From positions 372,001 to 436,000 of the forward strand of contig NZ_SADV01000001.1 of the NCBI RefSeq assembly GCF_006864135.1: a stretch of DNA of 64,000 nt. The letters are read 5' to 3'. The notes under the pieces were generated by a model. That model worked only from the letters and a program-made list of their open reading frames with translations, searched no databases and was not told where the DNA came from. The translations under genes and the position numbers were made by a program. The stretch comes from Lysinibacillus sphaericus (lineage in GTDB: Bacteria; Bacillota; Bacilli; Bacillales_A; Planococcaceae). Of the stretch, positions 1-8,708 are shown one piece after another; position 1 is the stretch's first letter; each line of letters starts with the position of its first letter.

Positions 1-46
1 TAAGTCCAAAAAGAGCTGCTAAATATAAAAAATATTTCTTCTTCAT
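1..46 (-). CDS. 5' end of a secreted or lipoprotein gene (runs off the window)
   Basis: Only the first 15 codons are inside the window. They read MKKKYFLYLAALFGL, a lysine-rich start followed by a hydrophobic run, as in an export signal. A strong AGGGGGG ribosome site lies 6 nt before the ATG. An in-frame ATG two codons earlier sits too close to that site. The function cannot be told from this fragment. Confidence 0.5.
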   Translation of the reverse strand, partial: MKKKYFLYLAALFGL

Positions 47-57
47 GCACATCCCCC

Positions 58-345
58 CTAATATTTGAAAAGGTAAACTTTCTCTTGTTTAAACGTTTCT
101 AACAAATAATGAATTAAACTGTATAGGTCTTCTATATAAGTTTCAATAGTTATTTGTTCCTCTTCCGAAAAAGTATAGTAAGATTTCCCAGCCCCTCTTT
201 GTTCCCAGACTACAACATTAAACGTTTTTCCAAGTTCGGAATTATATTTATAAATCAGTGGTAAAGCGGCAGATTGTTATCTTCACCAAAAATAGAGATA
301 TATTGTTCTTGATGTTGACCTGAATTATATGCATTGTATCATTTT
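58..345 (-). pseudogene. Remnant of an alpha/beta hydrolase (proline iminopeptidase-like)
   Basis: One frame holds SAALPLIYKYNSELGK and then VVVWEQRGAGKSYY, which is the oxyanion-side block and the 'D/EQRGxGxS' block of proline-iminopeptidase-like hydrolases. Upstream, a second frame reads QEQYISIFGEDNN, the usual N-terminal strand. The HGGPG segment expected between them is missing and the frame changes there, so an internal deletion has occurred. The reading ends with KVYLFKY and a stop just before the nucleophile elbow (GHSWG in the family). The protein therefore lacks its catalytic serine and cannot be an active hydrolase. Confidence 0.65.
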
Positions 346-506
346 TCCAAAAAAATATTTTATTCAAGCGTTAATAACTACATGAGTATATAAAAAATAA
401 GCCGATCAATAATCGACTTATTAAACACCCCAATTGTTGAATAAGTGAGAATATACATTCGCTTCTCACTTTATTAACTTATATAAATTATTGTAATTAT
501 GTAGTG

Positions 507-665
507 TTACTGTCTCTTTTCAACAAATAATAAAATTAGTGTTGCCAATGGACCTAACACAAGGGAAAGTAAAAACCAATTTAACCCCGTTCTATTCTTC
601 CCTTGTGCAAGTGCAGCATTGATCAACGCTAATGTACCCCAGCCTACGACATATTGATTATCCAT
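507..665 (-). CDS. Small membrane protein, 52 aa
   Basis: The start at 665 (or the ATG one codon earlier) follows an ATAGGGGGCC ribosome site, so the longer upstream reading is unlikely. The protein has an N-terminal hydrophobic stretch (VVGWGTLALINAALAQ), a GKNRTGLNW turn and a second membrane segment (FLLSLVLGPLATLILLF), ending in EKRQ. This is a two-helix hairpin protein of the kind common in Bacilli. I do not recognise a function. No operon partner is evident. Confidence 0.55.
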   Translation of the reverse strand: MDNQYVVGWGTLALINAALAQGKNRTGLNWFLLSLVLGPLATLILLFVEKRQ

Positions 666-881
666 CATCTGGCCCCCTATTTCATTAAACACTGCACGTT
701 TAGTATAGATTTCTTCATATTTTTGATTATAACACATCCAAATAACATACTTCATAAAAGGCGAAATCCGAGAGCTAACCGGGCACCGATGTCCGTTAAA
801 CCAAAACGATTGTTATTTTCAAAAACGCCGAGCTGCTTTTCGTGCATTTTAATGATTCCGTAAAAATTGCCCACTCCCATC

Positions 882-1064
882 TTAAATAACGTCCATCATT
901 AGCTCGATTTCGGACGCTGCGTAAATTACGTTGTTGACCGTTAAAGGTTCTCCCATGAATACATATAAAGCGCCTTGACCTTCGCTGTAATATACGTCTG
1001 TTTTACGCCCAGTCCGTTCGAGTAGTTTGCGTTGGATATTAACAATACTAACTGCAATATTCAT
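882..1064 (-). CDS. Hypothetical protein, 60 aa
   Basis: A short reading frame with an AAGGGGG ribosome site about 10 nt before its ATG. It begins MNIAVSIVNIQRKLLERTG and has no signal peptide or membrane segment. It is mixed charged and hydrophobic, as in a small folded cytoplasmic protein. The flanks on both sides are non-coding and look decayed, so it may be a survivor of an old mobile insertion. No family is recognised. Confidence 0.45.
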   Translation of the reverse strand: MNIAVSIVNIQRKLLERTGRKTDVYYSEGQGALYVFMGEPLTVNNVIYAASEIELMMDVI

Positions 1065-1454
1065 TCCATTTAATCCCCCTTATAACTCCGTTTGTTTAAG
1101 CGTCGAAACACATAAGATGATAAATACGTCGACTGGCGATTTAAAACCGGTTTTAACTACGTATAAAGGCGAAATAAAGGCGTAATGCTTCCTCATTACT
1201 TATACCCGAGCATAATACCGTTTTCAGACAAGATATCTGTAAAAACAATTAAATACTTCCCTCGATAGATCCACGCTGTCTTACCATTGATTTAGGCGGT
1301 CATTTAAAGGCAAATCGATGTGTTGTTAGTGTGTTCTTCAAGGCTTACGTCTGAAAAATCTTCCGCAATCAACTATTTAGTCACAAGAAGGAATATTAAA
1401 ATAAAACGTTGAATTAAGTTTAGAAAATTAATTAATTGGAAGTGGTCATCTAAA

Positions 1455-1763
1455 ATGCAAGAAAAATTAAAAAGTTTTATAAACGATCCCTGGTGGTTGA
1501 TTTCAACAACTATGTCAGAATCCTTAACGAAAGAGTTAGAGAAAGAACTTTCACTAAAACACATTCTCTACGGAAAAAAAGCTGTAGCAATGGCTAGAAG
1601 AGAAGATAATGATGATGTTATTTTTTGGATTAAAAAGCTAAACAAATATGCTGTTGTTCATTTAACATATTCAAAAGAAACTTCAAATGATTTCCCTATT
1701 ACATTACTATTTACATTGAGTGAGTTAGAAGAATACTGTAAGACTGTTTCAAAATTTTATTAA
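1455..1763 (+). CDS. Hypothetical cytoplasmic protein, 102 aa (possible immunity-type)
   Basis: The start ATG follows a GGAAGTGG-like site. The protein begins MQEKLKSFINDPWWLISTTM and continues with amphipathic and acidic segments (REDNDDVIFWIKKLNKYAVVHL). Small acidic proteins with scattered Trp and Tyr of this type are common as stand-alone immunity proteins in Bacillus. No family can be named with confidence. It stands alone on the plus strand between remnants. Confidence 0.5.
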   Translation: MQEKLKSFINDPWWLISTTMSESLTKELEKELSLKHILYGKKAVAMARREDNDDVIFWIKKLNKYAVVHLTYSKETSNDFPITLLFTLSELEEYCKTVSKFY

Positions 1764-2055
1764 ACAAACGAAAACTAATAAAAGCTTGGTGCCCCTAGCT
1801 TTCATTGGCCATTGTTGGTGCAACGATCAGTCGTATTCTTTAATCGTTTGTTTGCGTGCCCGATAAGCGATTTGTTCTTTAACGATGATTAGCGCCGAAT
1901 ATGCACAAATACGATTATCTTTTAAACGAATTAACGTCAATCATAATTGTTGGCGCTGTTATTAGCGGTTTATTATTTTCATTTTTAGGATCATTTTTCA
2001 TTCAATAGATATTTTCTATATCGAAAATACCGGTACGATGACTATTTTTACGCAT
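1764..2055. other. Decayed intergenic stretch
   Basis: No intact gene is seen. On the plus strand, two short overlapping frames near 1888-2007 could be the remains of one small membrane protein. One reads MISAEYAQIRLSFKR, the other ends in a hydrophobic run (IIIVGAVISGLLFSFLGSFF) and a stop. They lie in different frames. Confidence 0.35.
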
Positions 2056-2060
2056 AAAAA

Positions 2061-2095
2061 AGACCCCCTAACGATTCAGTTTCGTTAAAGGGTCT
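2061..2095 (-). terminator. Rho-independent terminator after accC
   Basis: A GACCCCCTAACGA / TTCGTTAAAGGGTC hairpin with a short loop has A-runs on its left and right, so it can end transcription in both directions. It lies 85 bp beyond the accC stop codon. Confidence 0.8.
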
Positions 2096-2179
2096 AAAAA
2101 TCGGATATTCCGTTTTGTTTTATTCCTAATTGTATTTAGCTGACAAATATCGCACAACTATTGCGCAAGTTGATACACC

Positions 2180-3538
2180 TTACTTGCTTGTCCCCAAAAC
2201 ATCATTCTCTTCTAGGAACTTCGTATTGAATTGCGCTGATTTGAACACGTCATTGTTCATCAATGCTTCGTGGAATGGAATTGTTGTATTGATCCCAGGA
2301 CCAGATACTTCAAATTCGCTAAGCGCACGATTCATTTTCGCAATCGCTTCTTCACGTGTATTGGCATGAACAATTAGTTTTGCAACCATAGAGTCATAGT
2401 ATGGAGGGATTGTATAGCCAGCATATACAGCAGAGTCAATACGTACACCGTAGCCACCTGGAGTTACGTAAGTATCTACAGTACCAGCTGATGGCATGAA
2501 GTTTTTATAAGCATTTTCTGCGTTAATACGGCATTCAATTGCCCAACCATTTAATTGAATATCATCTTGAGTGAAAGGAAGTTTTTCACCAGATGCAATT
2601 TTTAATTGTTGTTGTACAAGATCTACACCAGAAATCATTTCAGTTACTGGGTGTTCTACTTGGATACGAGTATTCATTTCCATGAAGTAGAATTTATCTT
2701 CTTGATAGTCATAAATAAACTCGATTGTTCCGGCACCTTCATAGTTACAAGCTTGTGCAGCTTTAACGGCAGCGGCACCCATTTCAGCACGACGCTCAGA
2801 AGATAGCGCTGGAGATGGAGCTTCCTCTACTAATTTCTGCATACGGCGTTGAACGGTACAGTCACGTTCACCTAAATGTACAACGTTACCATAGCCATCC
2901 GCTAATACTTGGATTTCACAGTGACGGAAGTACTCGATGAATTTTTCTAAATAGACGCCTGGATTACCGAATGCTGCAGCAGCCTCTTTTTGCGTAATTT
3001 CAATGCCTTTTACAAGTTCTTCTTCTGTACGAGCTACACGGATACCTTTACCGCCACCACCAGCAGTTGCTTTGATGATCACTGGGTAACCAATTTTAGC
3101 AGCCCATTCTTTACCTGTTTCGATATTTGGAACAATACCAGTACCCGGAACAAGTGGAACACCTGCTGCTTCCATTGTTGTACGTGCAACGTCTTTAATA
3201 CCCATAATTTTAATAGAATCAGATGAAGGTCCAATGAACTTAATGCCTGCGTTTTCACAAGCCTCAGCGAAGTCAGCGTTTTCAGATACAAAACCGTAAC
3301 CTGGGTGGATACCGTCTGCACCCGTTTTTTCTGCTACGCTCAGTAAAGCCGGGAAGCTAAGATATGAATCTTTTGATAGCTTTGGCCCGATACAATATGC
3401 TTCGTCTGCTAATTTCACATGTAATGCGTCAGCGTCTGCTTCTGAGTATACGGCAACAGATTGAATGCCTAACTCTTTACAAGCACGAATGATACGCACA
3501 GCGATTTCGCCGCGGTTTGCAATTAAAACTTTTTTCAT
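2180..3538 (-). CDS. accC: Acetyl-CoA carboxylase, biotin carboxylase subunit
   Basis: AccC carboxylates the biotin of AccB with ATP and bicarbonate, the first half-reaction of fatty-acid synthesis. The 452-residue length is normal. Visible blocks are the N-terminal [17 protein letters not shown], the ATP-grasp glycine loop [26 protein letters not shown], the [17 protein letters not shown] metal region and [12 protein letters not shown] with its catalytic residues. It begins 13 bp after accB, the usual accBC operon. A terminator separates the pair from spoIIIAH, so they probably have their own promoter. Confidence 0.98.
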   Translation of the reverse strand: MKKVLIANRGEIAVRIIRACKELGIQSVAVYSEADADALHVKLADEAYCIGPKLSKDSYLSFPALLSVAEKTGADGIHPGYGFVSENADFAEACENAGIKFIGPSSDSIKIMGIKDVARTTMEAAGVPLVPGTGIVPNIETGKEWAAKIGYPVIIKATAGGGGKGIRVARTEEELVKGIEITQKEAAAAFGNPGVYLEKFIEYFRHCEIQVLADGYGNVVHLGERDCTVQRRMQKLVEEAPSPALSSERRAEMGAAAVKAAQACNYEGAGTIEFIYDYQEDKFYFMEMNTRIQVEHPVTEMISGVDLVQQQLKIASGEKLPFTQDDIQLNGWAIECRINAENAYKNFMPSAGTVDTYVTPGGYGVRIDSAVYAGYTIPPYYDSMVAKLIVHANTREEAIAKMNRALSEFEVSGPGINTTIPFHEALMNNDVFKSAQFNTKFLEENDVLGTSK

Positions 3539-3551
3539 GGTTGTGCACTCC

Positions 3552-4052
3552 TTACTCAGCTTTTACAAGGAATAATGGTTGACCGTATTCTACTAATTCA
3601 CCGTCTTTAACAAGTACATCAACGATTTCCCCTTGAACTTCTGCTTCAATTTCGTTGAATAGTTTCATAGCTTCTACGATACATACGATTGTTTCATTAC
3701 CAACTTTGTCCCCCATTTTAACATAAGCTGGTGAATCTGGATTTGGAGATTGATAAAACGTTCCAACCATCGGTGATACAATTTTATGTAACGATGGGTC
3801 GTTATTTGCTTGTGCTGCCGCTGGTGCTTCTTCAGCTTTTGCTGGAGTAGCTGGTGCTACAGGAGCTGCTACAGGCGCAGGCTGTTGTACAACAGGTGCA
3901 ACTACTTCTTTTTTAGGTGCTACAGTATCAGTAACAACAACAACATTCTTTTTTAATTTAACTTTTGCGCCATCTACTTCGTAAACGAACTCGTCAATCG
4001 AAGAAGAATCTACTAATTTAATAATTTCGCGAATTTCTTGAATTTTGAACAT
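3552..4052 (-). CDS. accB: Acetyl-CoA carboxylase, biotin carboxyl carrier protein
   Basis: AccB carries the biotin that shuttles CO2 from AccC to the carboxyltransferase AccAD. The 166-residue protein has the N-terminal [20 protein letters not shown] helix, an Ala/Pro/Val-rich linker, and the biotinyl domain with the modified lysine in [14 protein letters not shown] near the C-terminus, ending [10 protein letters not shown]. The start is ATG with an AAGGAG site just upstream. The roughly 100-bp AT-rich leader between the terminator and accB should hold the accBC promoter. Confidence 0.98.
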   Translation of the reverse strand: MFKIQEIREIIKLVDSSSIDEFVYEVDGAKVKLKKNVVVVTDTVAPKKEVVAPVVQQPAPVAAPVAPATPAKAEEAPAAAQANNDPSLHKIVSPMVGTFYQSPNPDSPAYVKMGDKVGNETIVCIVEAMKLFNEIEAEVQGEIVDVLVKDGELVEYGQPLFLVKAE

Positions 4053-4156
4053 TTCTAACTCTCCTTATGAAATAAAATCTACTACAAACACTATTTTATA
4101 TTTTTTTCGAACAATTTGAAATACTTTAATGCAAATTAAGTAAATATGAACAAAAT

Positions 4157-4189
4157 AAAAGGCTTTCCTTTAATAAACGAAAGCCTTTT
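4157..4189 (-). terminator. Terminator between spoIIIAH and accB
   Basis: AAAAGGCTTTC and GAAAGCCTTTT form a perfect hairpin with flanking A/T runs. It lies downstream of spoIIIAH and upstream of accB, so it separates the sporulation operon from the housekeeping accBC operon. Confidence 0.85.
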
Positions 4190-4254
4190 CATTATACTGA
4201 TATATAACAATAGTTTTAAATAAACAGAAAATTCCTATTTATCTTTCTATTTTT

Positions 4255-4812
4255 TTAATAATTATTCGCGCTGAATTTTACTTGGACGTCATTTGCGCCT
4301 TCCATCTCTGTTTTTACCAAGTAAATAATTTCATTTGCTTGAGCTTTTGACAGCTCCTCCGCCATAACAGTTACCTGTACTTTACCACTATCTGCTCGTA
4401 CAAACGCATCAGAGTAACCTAAAGATTTAATAAGCATTTCTAACATTGCTTCAGAGGATTCTTGTTTAATAAGGTTATCCATGTCATTATACGCCTTACT
4501 TTTTTCTTCTGCTGTGTAATCTTTTGAACCGATCTTCTGTTCTAATTGCAAACGAAGCTGGCTTCTTTCATCACTAACTTGCATGCGCATTTCTTCAAAT
4601 AAATGACTTGGAGAAGATACTTCCTTCGTCTCTCCCTCTTTCGTTGCTTCTTGATCAGTCACACCCGTTACCGCAGTTTGCTGTAATGCGTCATCTGTGA
4701 AAATAGTTAGTCCATTAAATTGTTTTGCTGGATCAACCAAATAATACACTGAGATAACCGCTACTAGACTTAATAATGTCATAAACCAAACTGTTCTTCT
4801 ACGTACGCGCAT
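4255..4812 (-). CDS. spoIIIAH: Stage III sporulation protein AH (mother-cell side of the feeding tube)
   Basis: SpoIIIAH is the mother-cell protein that binds forespore SpoIIQ and helps form the channel between the two cells. This 185-residue version has an N-terminal membrane anchor (VWFMTLLSLVAVISVYYLV). An acidic linker follows, then the C-terminal ring-forming domain with DAFVRADSGKVQVTVMAEELSKAQA and a final VQVKF strand, typical of the YscJ/FliF-like fold. It is shorter than the B. subtilis protein (218 aa, from memory). It abuts spoIIIAG with no gap and ends the operon. Confidence 0.92.
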   Translation of the reverse strand: MRVRRRTVWFMTLLSLVAVISVYYLVDPAKQFNGLTIFTDDALQQTAVTGVTDQEATKEGETKEVSSPSHLFEEMRMQVSDERSQLRLQLEQKIGSKDYTAEEKSKAYNDMDNLIKQESSEAMLEMLIKSLGYSDAFVRADSGKVQVTVMAEELSKAQANEIIYLVKTEMEGANDVQVKFSANNY

Positions 4813-5232
4813 TTACTTTTCCTCCTTATTTTCCATTGGAACGATAATAATTCGATGAATCGGCAATTGCATTACTTGACTAACAACAGCACGAATTTCA
4901 TTTTTCACAAAGATATCTGATGCTCCTTCTGAAACAATTAGCATCCCTGTTACTTCTTTCGTACCTTGTTCAGTTCCTCGAAAATATTGACTGAATAGTT
5001 TATTGTCATCCTTCTCAGCTGTCATATCTCCGTAATAAAAATAGACTTTAACCTCCCCAACACCTTTCATAGCCTTCAGTGTCTGCTCAAGTTTTGCTTC
5101 ATTGGTCATCGATGTTACTTGCCCATTCGTTGTACCCGTTTGATACATTGGTAAAATGATGAAAATTCCCACGGAGGCAGCAATAAGCATTAAGACTATA
5201 AATGACGTTGTTTTTTTTCGTTTCTTTTCCAC
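4813..5232 (-). CDS. spoIIIAG: Stage III sporulation protein AG, short form
   Basis: An N-terminal anchor (FIVLMLIAASVGIFIILPMY) is followed by a ring-building domain: LEQTLKAMKGVGEVKVYFYYG, then GTKEVTGMLIVSEGASD, then IHRIIIVPME, the hallmark strands of SpoIIIAG. At 139 residues it is far shorter than the B. subtilis protein (about 229). The loss falls between the first and second strands, where the known protein carries the inserted beta-triangle that builds its large ring. The start is GTG, with AAAGGAGG about 15 nt upstream, a rather long spacing. Confidence 0.88.
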   Translation of the reverse strand: MEKKRKKTTSFIVLMLIAASVGIFIILPMYQTGTTNGQVTSMTNEAKLEQTLKAMKGVGEVKVYFYYGDMTAEKDDNKLFSQYFRGTEQGTKEVTGMLIVSEGASDIFVKNEIRAVVSQVMQLPIHRIIIVPMENKEEK

Positions 5233-5294
5233 ATCACTTGTACATTGCCTCCTTTCATCTTCTCTTTTTCAAGTGTATGTACGCTTGTTTCCTC

Positions 5295-5438
5295 CTATGA
5301 ATTGATAAATGGAATCTTTAATAGCAATTGCAAAAATACTAACGTAATAACAAGCTTTGTAAGTGAAATTATTTCTTTATCATCTGTTAGAAACACAAAT
5401 ATCTGACAGATAAAGAGCATCGCTAATAAAAGAATCAA
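5295..5438 (-). CDS. spoIIIAF: SpoIIIAF-like stub: two membrane helices only, 47 aa
   Basis: The best start is a TTG at 5438, preceded by GGGGGGAGA at ideal spacing and overlapping the end of spoIIIAE. A longer upstream ATG reading would overlap spoIIIAE by 71 bp. The product has two hydrophobic helices (LILLLAMLFICQIFVFL and LVITLVFLQLLLKIPF) around a DDKEIISLTK turn. This is the layout of the SpoIIIAF N-terminus. The cytosolic domain, which makes up most of the usual ~200 residues, is absent and no frameshifted continuation is visible. Position between AE and AG supports the name. It could instead be an unrelated small membrane protein. Confidence 0.6.
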   Translation of the reverse strand: MILLLAMLFICQIFVFLTDDKEIISLTKLVITLVFLQLLLKIPFINS

Positions 5439-5439
5439 T

Positions 5440-6351
5440 CTATCTCCCCCCAGCCATAACTTGCACAAAAACGATGAGGAATAAACAAGAAAACATAAAT
5501 GAAAAAGCAATTAGAAATGATACAGCACATAAGGTAAATAGAGACTTACTAACATGATCAAGTAGTTTACAAATATCATCAAAAGCAATTGGTTCTAAAA
5601 TAGCAGCTAACATTTTCAATGAATACGCACTGACAACAAGCTGAACTGTTGGAATGAACGACACAGTAATAACCGCTATAAAAGCAGAAATACTAGTAAT
5701 AGAAGATGAAAATTGTGTCATATGCTGGAACATCGAAAAACTATCTACTATAAAGGAACCAACAACTGGAATATTTTCCTCTATTAATTTCTTCACAGGC
5801 TCTGCAACAGCTGCACTGACACTAAATGCAGCCACCCCACTCGCAGACATTAAAATGATGTAACAAATTACAGATGCCGAGACGATGCTCATAATGGTAA
5901 AACGAATCAATTCGGCAATTCTCGTAAACGAAATTTCTTTAACAATGACACTGCAGACATCAAACACAATGGCAAAAAGCACTCCTGGAATAAGCCATTT
6001 ACTACTAATAATCGTTAAGACTTGTACAAAGAAAAGTAAAAAAGGCTGCCAAGACGCAATCGCTGTAATACTGCTAGATAAAAGAAAACTTGAAGTAAGA
6101 ATGGGATAAAATGCAGTAAATATATGAGCAAGCCCCTGTGCTATTTCGTCTATTAAATTAAATGAACTCACAACAACTGGTCCAATAGTTGCCAGTACAA
6201 TAAGAAAGAAAAGTATCCTTGTCCCTTTTTCAAATTCTGGTAAAATCATATTTACGATCAAAATAATAATGACATAGCCACACAAAATAAGCGTCATCTT
6301 CAGCAATAGAAAAAATGGATCAGTTAAAAACGAAACTATTTGCTCTAGCAA
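5440..6351 (-). CDS. spoIIIAE: Stage III sporulation protein AE, N-terminally short
   Basis: A polytopic membrane protein with seven or so hydrophobic segments, including GYVIIILIVNMILP, VVVSSFNLIDEIAQG, VPAFSV-like ASGVAAFSVSAAVAEPVKKLIEENIPVVGSFIVDS, and the conserved QLVVSAYSLKMLAAILEPI. These match the transmembrane part of SpoIIIAE. At 303 residues it lacks the N-terminal signal peptide and extracellular region that bring the B. subtilis protein to about 400. It follows spoIIIAD by 12 bp. Confidence 0.88.
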   Translation of the reverse strand: MLEQIVSFLTDPFFLLLKMTLILCGYVIIILIVNMILPEFEKGTRILFFLIVLATIGPVVVSSFNLIDEIAQGLAHIFTAFYPILTSSFLLSSSITAIASWQPFLLFFVQVLTIISSKWLIPGVLFAIVFDVCSVIVKEISFTRIAELIRFTIMSIVSASVICYIILMSASGVAAFSVSAAVAEPVKKLIEENIPVVGSFIVDSFSMFQHMTQFSSSITSISAFIAVITVSFIPTVQLVVSAYSLKMLAAILEPIAFDDICKLLDHVSKSLFTLCAVSFLIAFSFMFSCLFLIVFVQVMAGGR

Positions 6352-6363
6352 TGTCTTCGCCCC

Positions 6364-6741
6364 TTAGTTTAGCCGTTGTAAAATGGCCGACACCTCCTGT
6401 AAAACAGCCAAAAATTCCTTAAACCAGTACAACAAAATAACAATCTTGACCCCATCATAGACAATCTGCCCGAGTACTTTATAGCTTTGTTCCACAAGTA
6501 AAAAAGACACCCATTGCCCTACATAGAAAAGGCTAGCACTTACTACAATTGCTTTTGCATATGGCAAAAAAGCTAATGTCTCAAGCAATTGCTTGATGAA
6601 TGGCAATAGGAGTGTAGAAAACAACATACCAAACAGCAAAAACGAAAACATTACACTAATCAGCGCATGGAGTGGCTTTATGACTTCTTTTATAAGCAAT
6701 AATAAAAGCAGCATGACAACAGCAACAATGACAATTTCCAT
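6364..6741 (-). CDS. spoIIIAD: Stage III sporulation protein AD
   Basis: A 125-residue integral membrane protein with four helices, beginning MEIVIVAVVMLLLLLLIKEVIKPLHALISVMF. The helix pattern, its place directly after spoIIIAC (5-bp gap) and the central AKAIVVSASLFYVGQWVSFL segment match SpoIIIAD. It is expected in the mother-cell membrane facing the forespore as part of the SpoIIIA export apparatus. It lies in an operon with AC and AE. Confidence 0.85.
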   Translation of the reverse strand: MEIVIVAVVMLLLLLLIKEVIKPLHALISVMFSFLLFGMLFSTLLLPFIKQLLETLAFLPYAKAIVVSASLFYVGQWVSFLLVEQSYKVLGQIVYDGVKIVILLYWFKEFLAVLQEVSAILQRLN

Positions 6742-6746
6742 TTACA

Positions 6747-6956
6747 CTACCCGGAAGAGGTTAGCCATTGAAAGAATGTAAGAATTTCATTGAAAAATAG
6801 ACGTAAAAATCGCAGTAATTCCGCTGTCATATATAAGTAGGCAATGAAAAATAGGAAAAATGAAAATTCTTTTTTTCCTGTTTGATCAAAGAAGACATGA
6901 AGAAGCGCAACTACTAGTCCCACTCCAGCGACTCTTAATACGTCTTGTAATTCCAT
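6747..6956 (-). CDS. spoIIIAC: Stage III sporulation protein AC (first gene of this operon)
   Basis: The start chosen is the ATG at 6956, after a GAGGGGG site, giving 69 residues like the usual 68. The signature VLRVAGVGLVVALLHVFFDQTGKKEF is nearly the family consensus, followed by two membrane helices. A longer upstream reading adds 21 residues without a ribosome site. In most Bacilli spoIIIAA and spoIIIAB precede this gene. Here neither is present and the operon begins with AC. A sigma-E promoter would be expected in 6957-7090 but I could not define one. Confidence 0.9.
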   Translation of the reverse strand: MELQDVLRVAGVGLVVALLHVFFDQTGKKEFSFFLFFIAYLYMTAELLRFLRLFFNEILTFFQWLTSSG

Positions 6957-7090
6957 TTCATACGCCCCCTCGTGTACAGCAATATATGTTGCTACCCTCA
7001 AAAAAAGACCTCCATACATACGTATAGAGATCTTAGTATTTTTATGAAATTAATGATGCCTCAGCATTTTCATCCGGAATCGGAAAGAAG

Positions 7091-8098
7091 TTACAGCAGC
7101 TTGGCAATAATGCTTTTCACAGTACCGGGTTGTTTCACTAAATAGCTCTTTTCACCCATCCACATCGATAAATATTCGGCTTTGCCCTGTTTTGCACTTT
7201 CTTTACGAATAGTAGTAGTTAAATCATTTTGCAATGGATAAGGTGCTACAACAGCATCTTTCATACGTTCGGTAAAAGCATTTGCTAAGCCTCTTGCTGG
7301 TTTACCAGAAAAAGCACGAGTAATTGTCGTCTGCTGCGCTTTCGATTCAAGCAAGGCATTTTTATAAAGAGGTGAAATTTCACATTCATCCGCTACTAAT
7401 AAGGCTGTACCAATTTGAACCGCTTGGGCACCCCTTGCTAGTGCTTTACTTACATCTTCCTTTGTGACAACGCCCCCAGCAGCAATAATCGGTATGGCAA
7501 TTTGTCCTACTACTTGCTGCAGTAAATCATGCAAATCAATTAATTGCATTGGTTCAGTGAAAGAACCTCGATGACCACCAGCTTCACCACCCTGAAGGAC
7601 AACAGCTTGCATCCCTGCTTGTTCTACACGCTTTGCTTCCTCTAATGTAGTAGCTGTACCAATAACATAAACATTGTTATCCTTTAAACGATGAATAACT
7701 TCTGCTGAAGGAATGCCAAACGTAAAGGAACAAATGGCGACATTTTCATCAAGAACAGCTTGTACTTGATCTGCAAATACTTCCTTGGACACAACACTTT
7801 GTACAGGTGAAAGTCCAAGCTCATCATAAAACGGTTGTAAAGCCATTCGAGCTTTTTGAAGTACATCGATATCAATACGCGGCTCTTCCTGTACAAATAA
7901 ATTAACAGCAAATGGCTTTTTCGTTAGCTTTTTAACTTCCTGAATAAAACTTTTTGTTTGCTTTCCATCTAAATAGCCTGCTCCAATAGAACCTAAAATC
8001 CCTTCCTCTGCACAGGCAGCAACAAATTTTGGCGTTGTTACACCGGCCATTGGAGCCTGTATTATTGGATACGTGGTCTCAAAAATTGTTTGTAACAT
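7091..8098 (-). CDS. Nitronate monooxygenase (2-nitropropane dioxygenase family)
   Basis: An FMN-dependent TIM-barrel enzyme that oxidises alkyl nitronates. It has PIIQAPMAGVTTPKF at the N-terminus, the catalytic histidine in GGEAGGHRGSF, the phosphate-binding IPIIAAGGVVTKEDVSKAL and the ALARGAQAVQIGTALL block. The start at ATG 8098 is preferred because AAGGAG lies 8 nt before it; the upstream GTG touches that site. A FabK-like enoyl reductase is a less likely alternative. The gene occupies the position where spoIIIAA/AB sit in B. subtilis. Confidence 0.88.
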   Translation of the reverse strand: MLQTIFETTYPIIQAPMAGVTTPKFVAACAEEGILGSIGAGYLDGKQTKSFIQEVKKLTKKPFAVNLFVQEEPRIDIDVLQKARMALQPFYDELGLSPVQSVVSKEVFADQVQAVLDENVAICSFTFGIPSAEVIHRLKDNNVYVIGTATTLEEAKRVEQAGMQAVVLQGGEAGGHRGSFTEPMQLIDLHDLLQQVVGQIAIPIIAAGGVVTKEDVSKALARGAQAVQIGTALLVADECEISPLYKNALLESKAQQTTITRAFSGKPARGLANAFTERMKDAVVAPYPLQNDLTTTIRKESAKQGKAEYLSMWMGEKSYLVKQPGTVKSIIAKLL

Positions 8099-8195
8099 AG
8101 CATTCACTCCTTACTATTATTGTAAACAACTTTTCCAAATATGACCACATATCAAATAATAAAAACTCTTTTTATACAAAGAGGTTGCTATTTTT

Positions 8196-8480
8196 CTGGA
8201 TCATCACCAAAACGTGTGGTTGATTTCCGTTCCTACTGGGCGCTTTGTTGCTGCCGCTACGTTAACACTACGCTTTCGCACAGAAAACATCCGCTGCGCT
8301 GCAGGGTCTCGGGCCAACACGATGTTGGTCACGAAGGCGTTATCACAGGATGTGATGCTTTTAGCCTTCGTTCCTCTATTGCTGATCCCCGAGGAGTCGC
8401 CCTATCTCCACTCCAATCAACTATTTCATAGTAAAAGTTTTAACAAAAGTCATCCACAACTTTTGGTGATGAACCATTTT
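8196..8480. repeat. Palindromic dispersed repeat, copy 1
   Basis: The outer arms GATCATCACCAAAACGTGTGG and the reverse complement of the right end (TTCATCACCAAAAGTTGTGG) match. Inside them lie GTGGTTGATTTCCGTTCC on the left and CTCCACTCCAATCAAC on the right, and then ACTGGGCG opposite AGTCGCCC. The internal filler has GC-rich short repeats (CGCTACG, CGCTTTCGC). Related copies are at 20243, 21370 and 46727. It separates efp from the nitronate monooxygenase gene and codes for nothing convincing. Confidence 0.75.
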
Positions 8481-8529
8481 TCTATCCTTTGCCACAAAAT
8501 TTAACATTATATGTATCCAATATGAGCGG

Positions 8530-8601
8530 ATGGTTTTTGCGCGAAAGCGAAGCGACAGCAGCACGATGGTTTTTGCGCGAAAGTGTAGCGGCAGCAACTC
8601 G
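8530..8601. repeat. Two tandem 36-bp units related to the dispersed-repeat filler
   Basis: Two copies of a 36-bp unit that begins ATGGTTTTTGCGCGAAAG, differing at a few positions, stand head to tail. The same GCGAAAGCGAAGCG word, reverse-complemented, fills the expanded copy at 20306-20434. This is probably a fragment of the same repeat family. Confidence 0.6.
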
Positions 8602-8657
8602 TTGTGACTGACTTCCTCTATTCCAAAGGATATTTGGGGCACTCGCTGAAAGAAGTT

Positions 8658-8691
8658 AAAAAAACCTACCCTTTTGTTAAAAAAGAGTAGG
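8658..8691 (-). terminator. Terminator after efp
   Basis: On the minus strand CCTACTC pairs with GGGTAGG around a T/A-rich loop and is followed by a run of seven T. It lies 18 bp past the efp stop codon. Confidence 0.8.
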
Positions 8692-8708
8692 CTGAATGCT
8701 TTTATTTA

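Noticed and set aside
8141..8504. Two overlapping plus-strand reading frames of 96 codons
   Set aside because: They lie inside the palindromic repeat, overlap each other in different frames and have no ribosome site or family resemblance.
8110..8700. A hidden spoIIIAA or spoIIIAB gene between efp and spoIIIAC
   Set aside because: No Walker motif or SpoIIIAB-like frame was found on either strand; the space is a repeat and a terminator.
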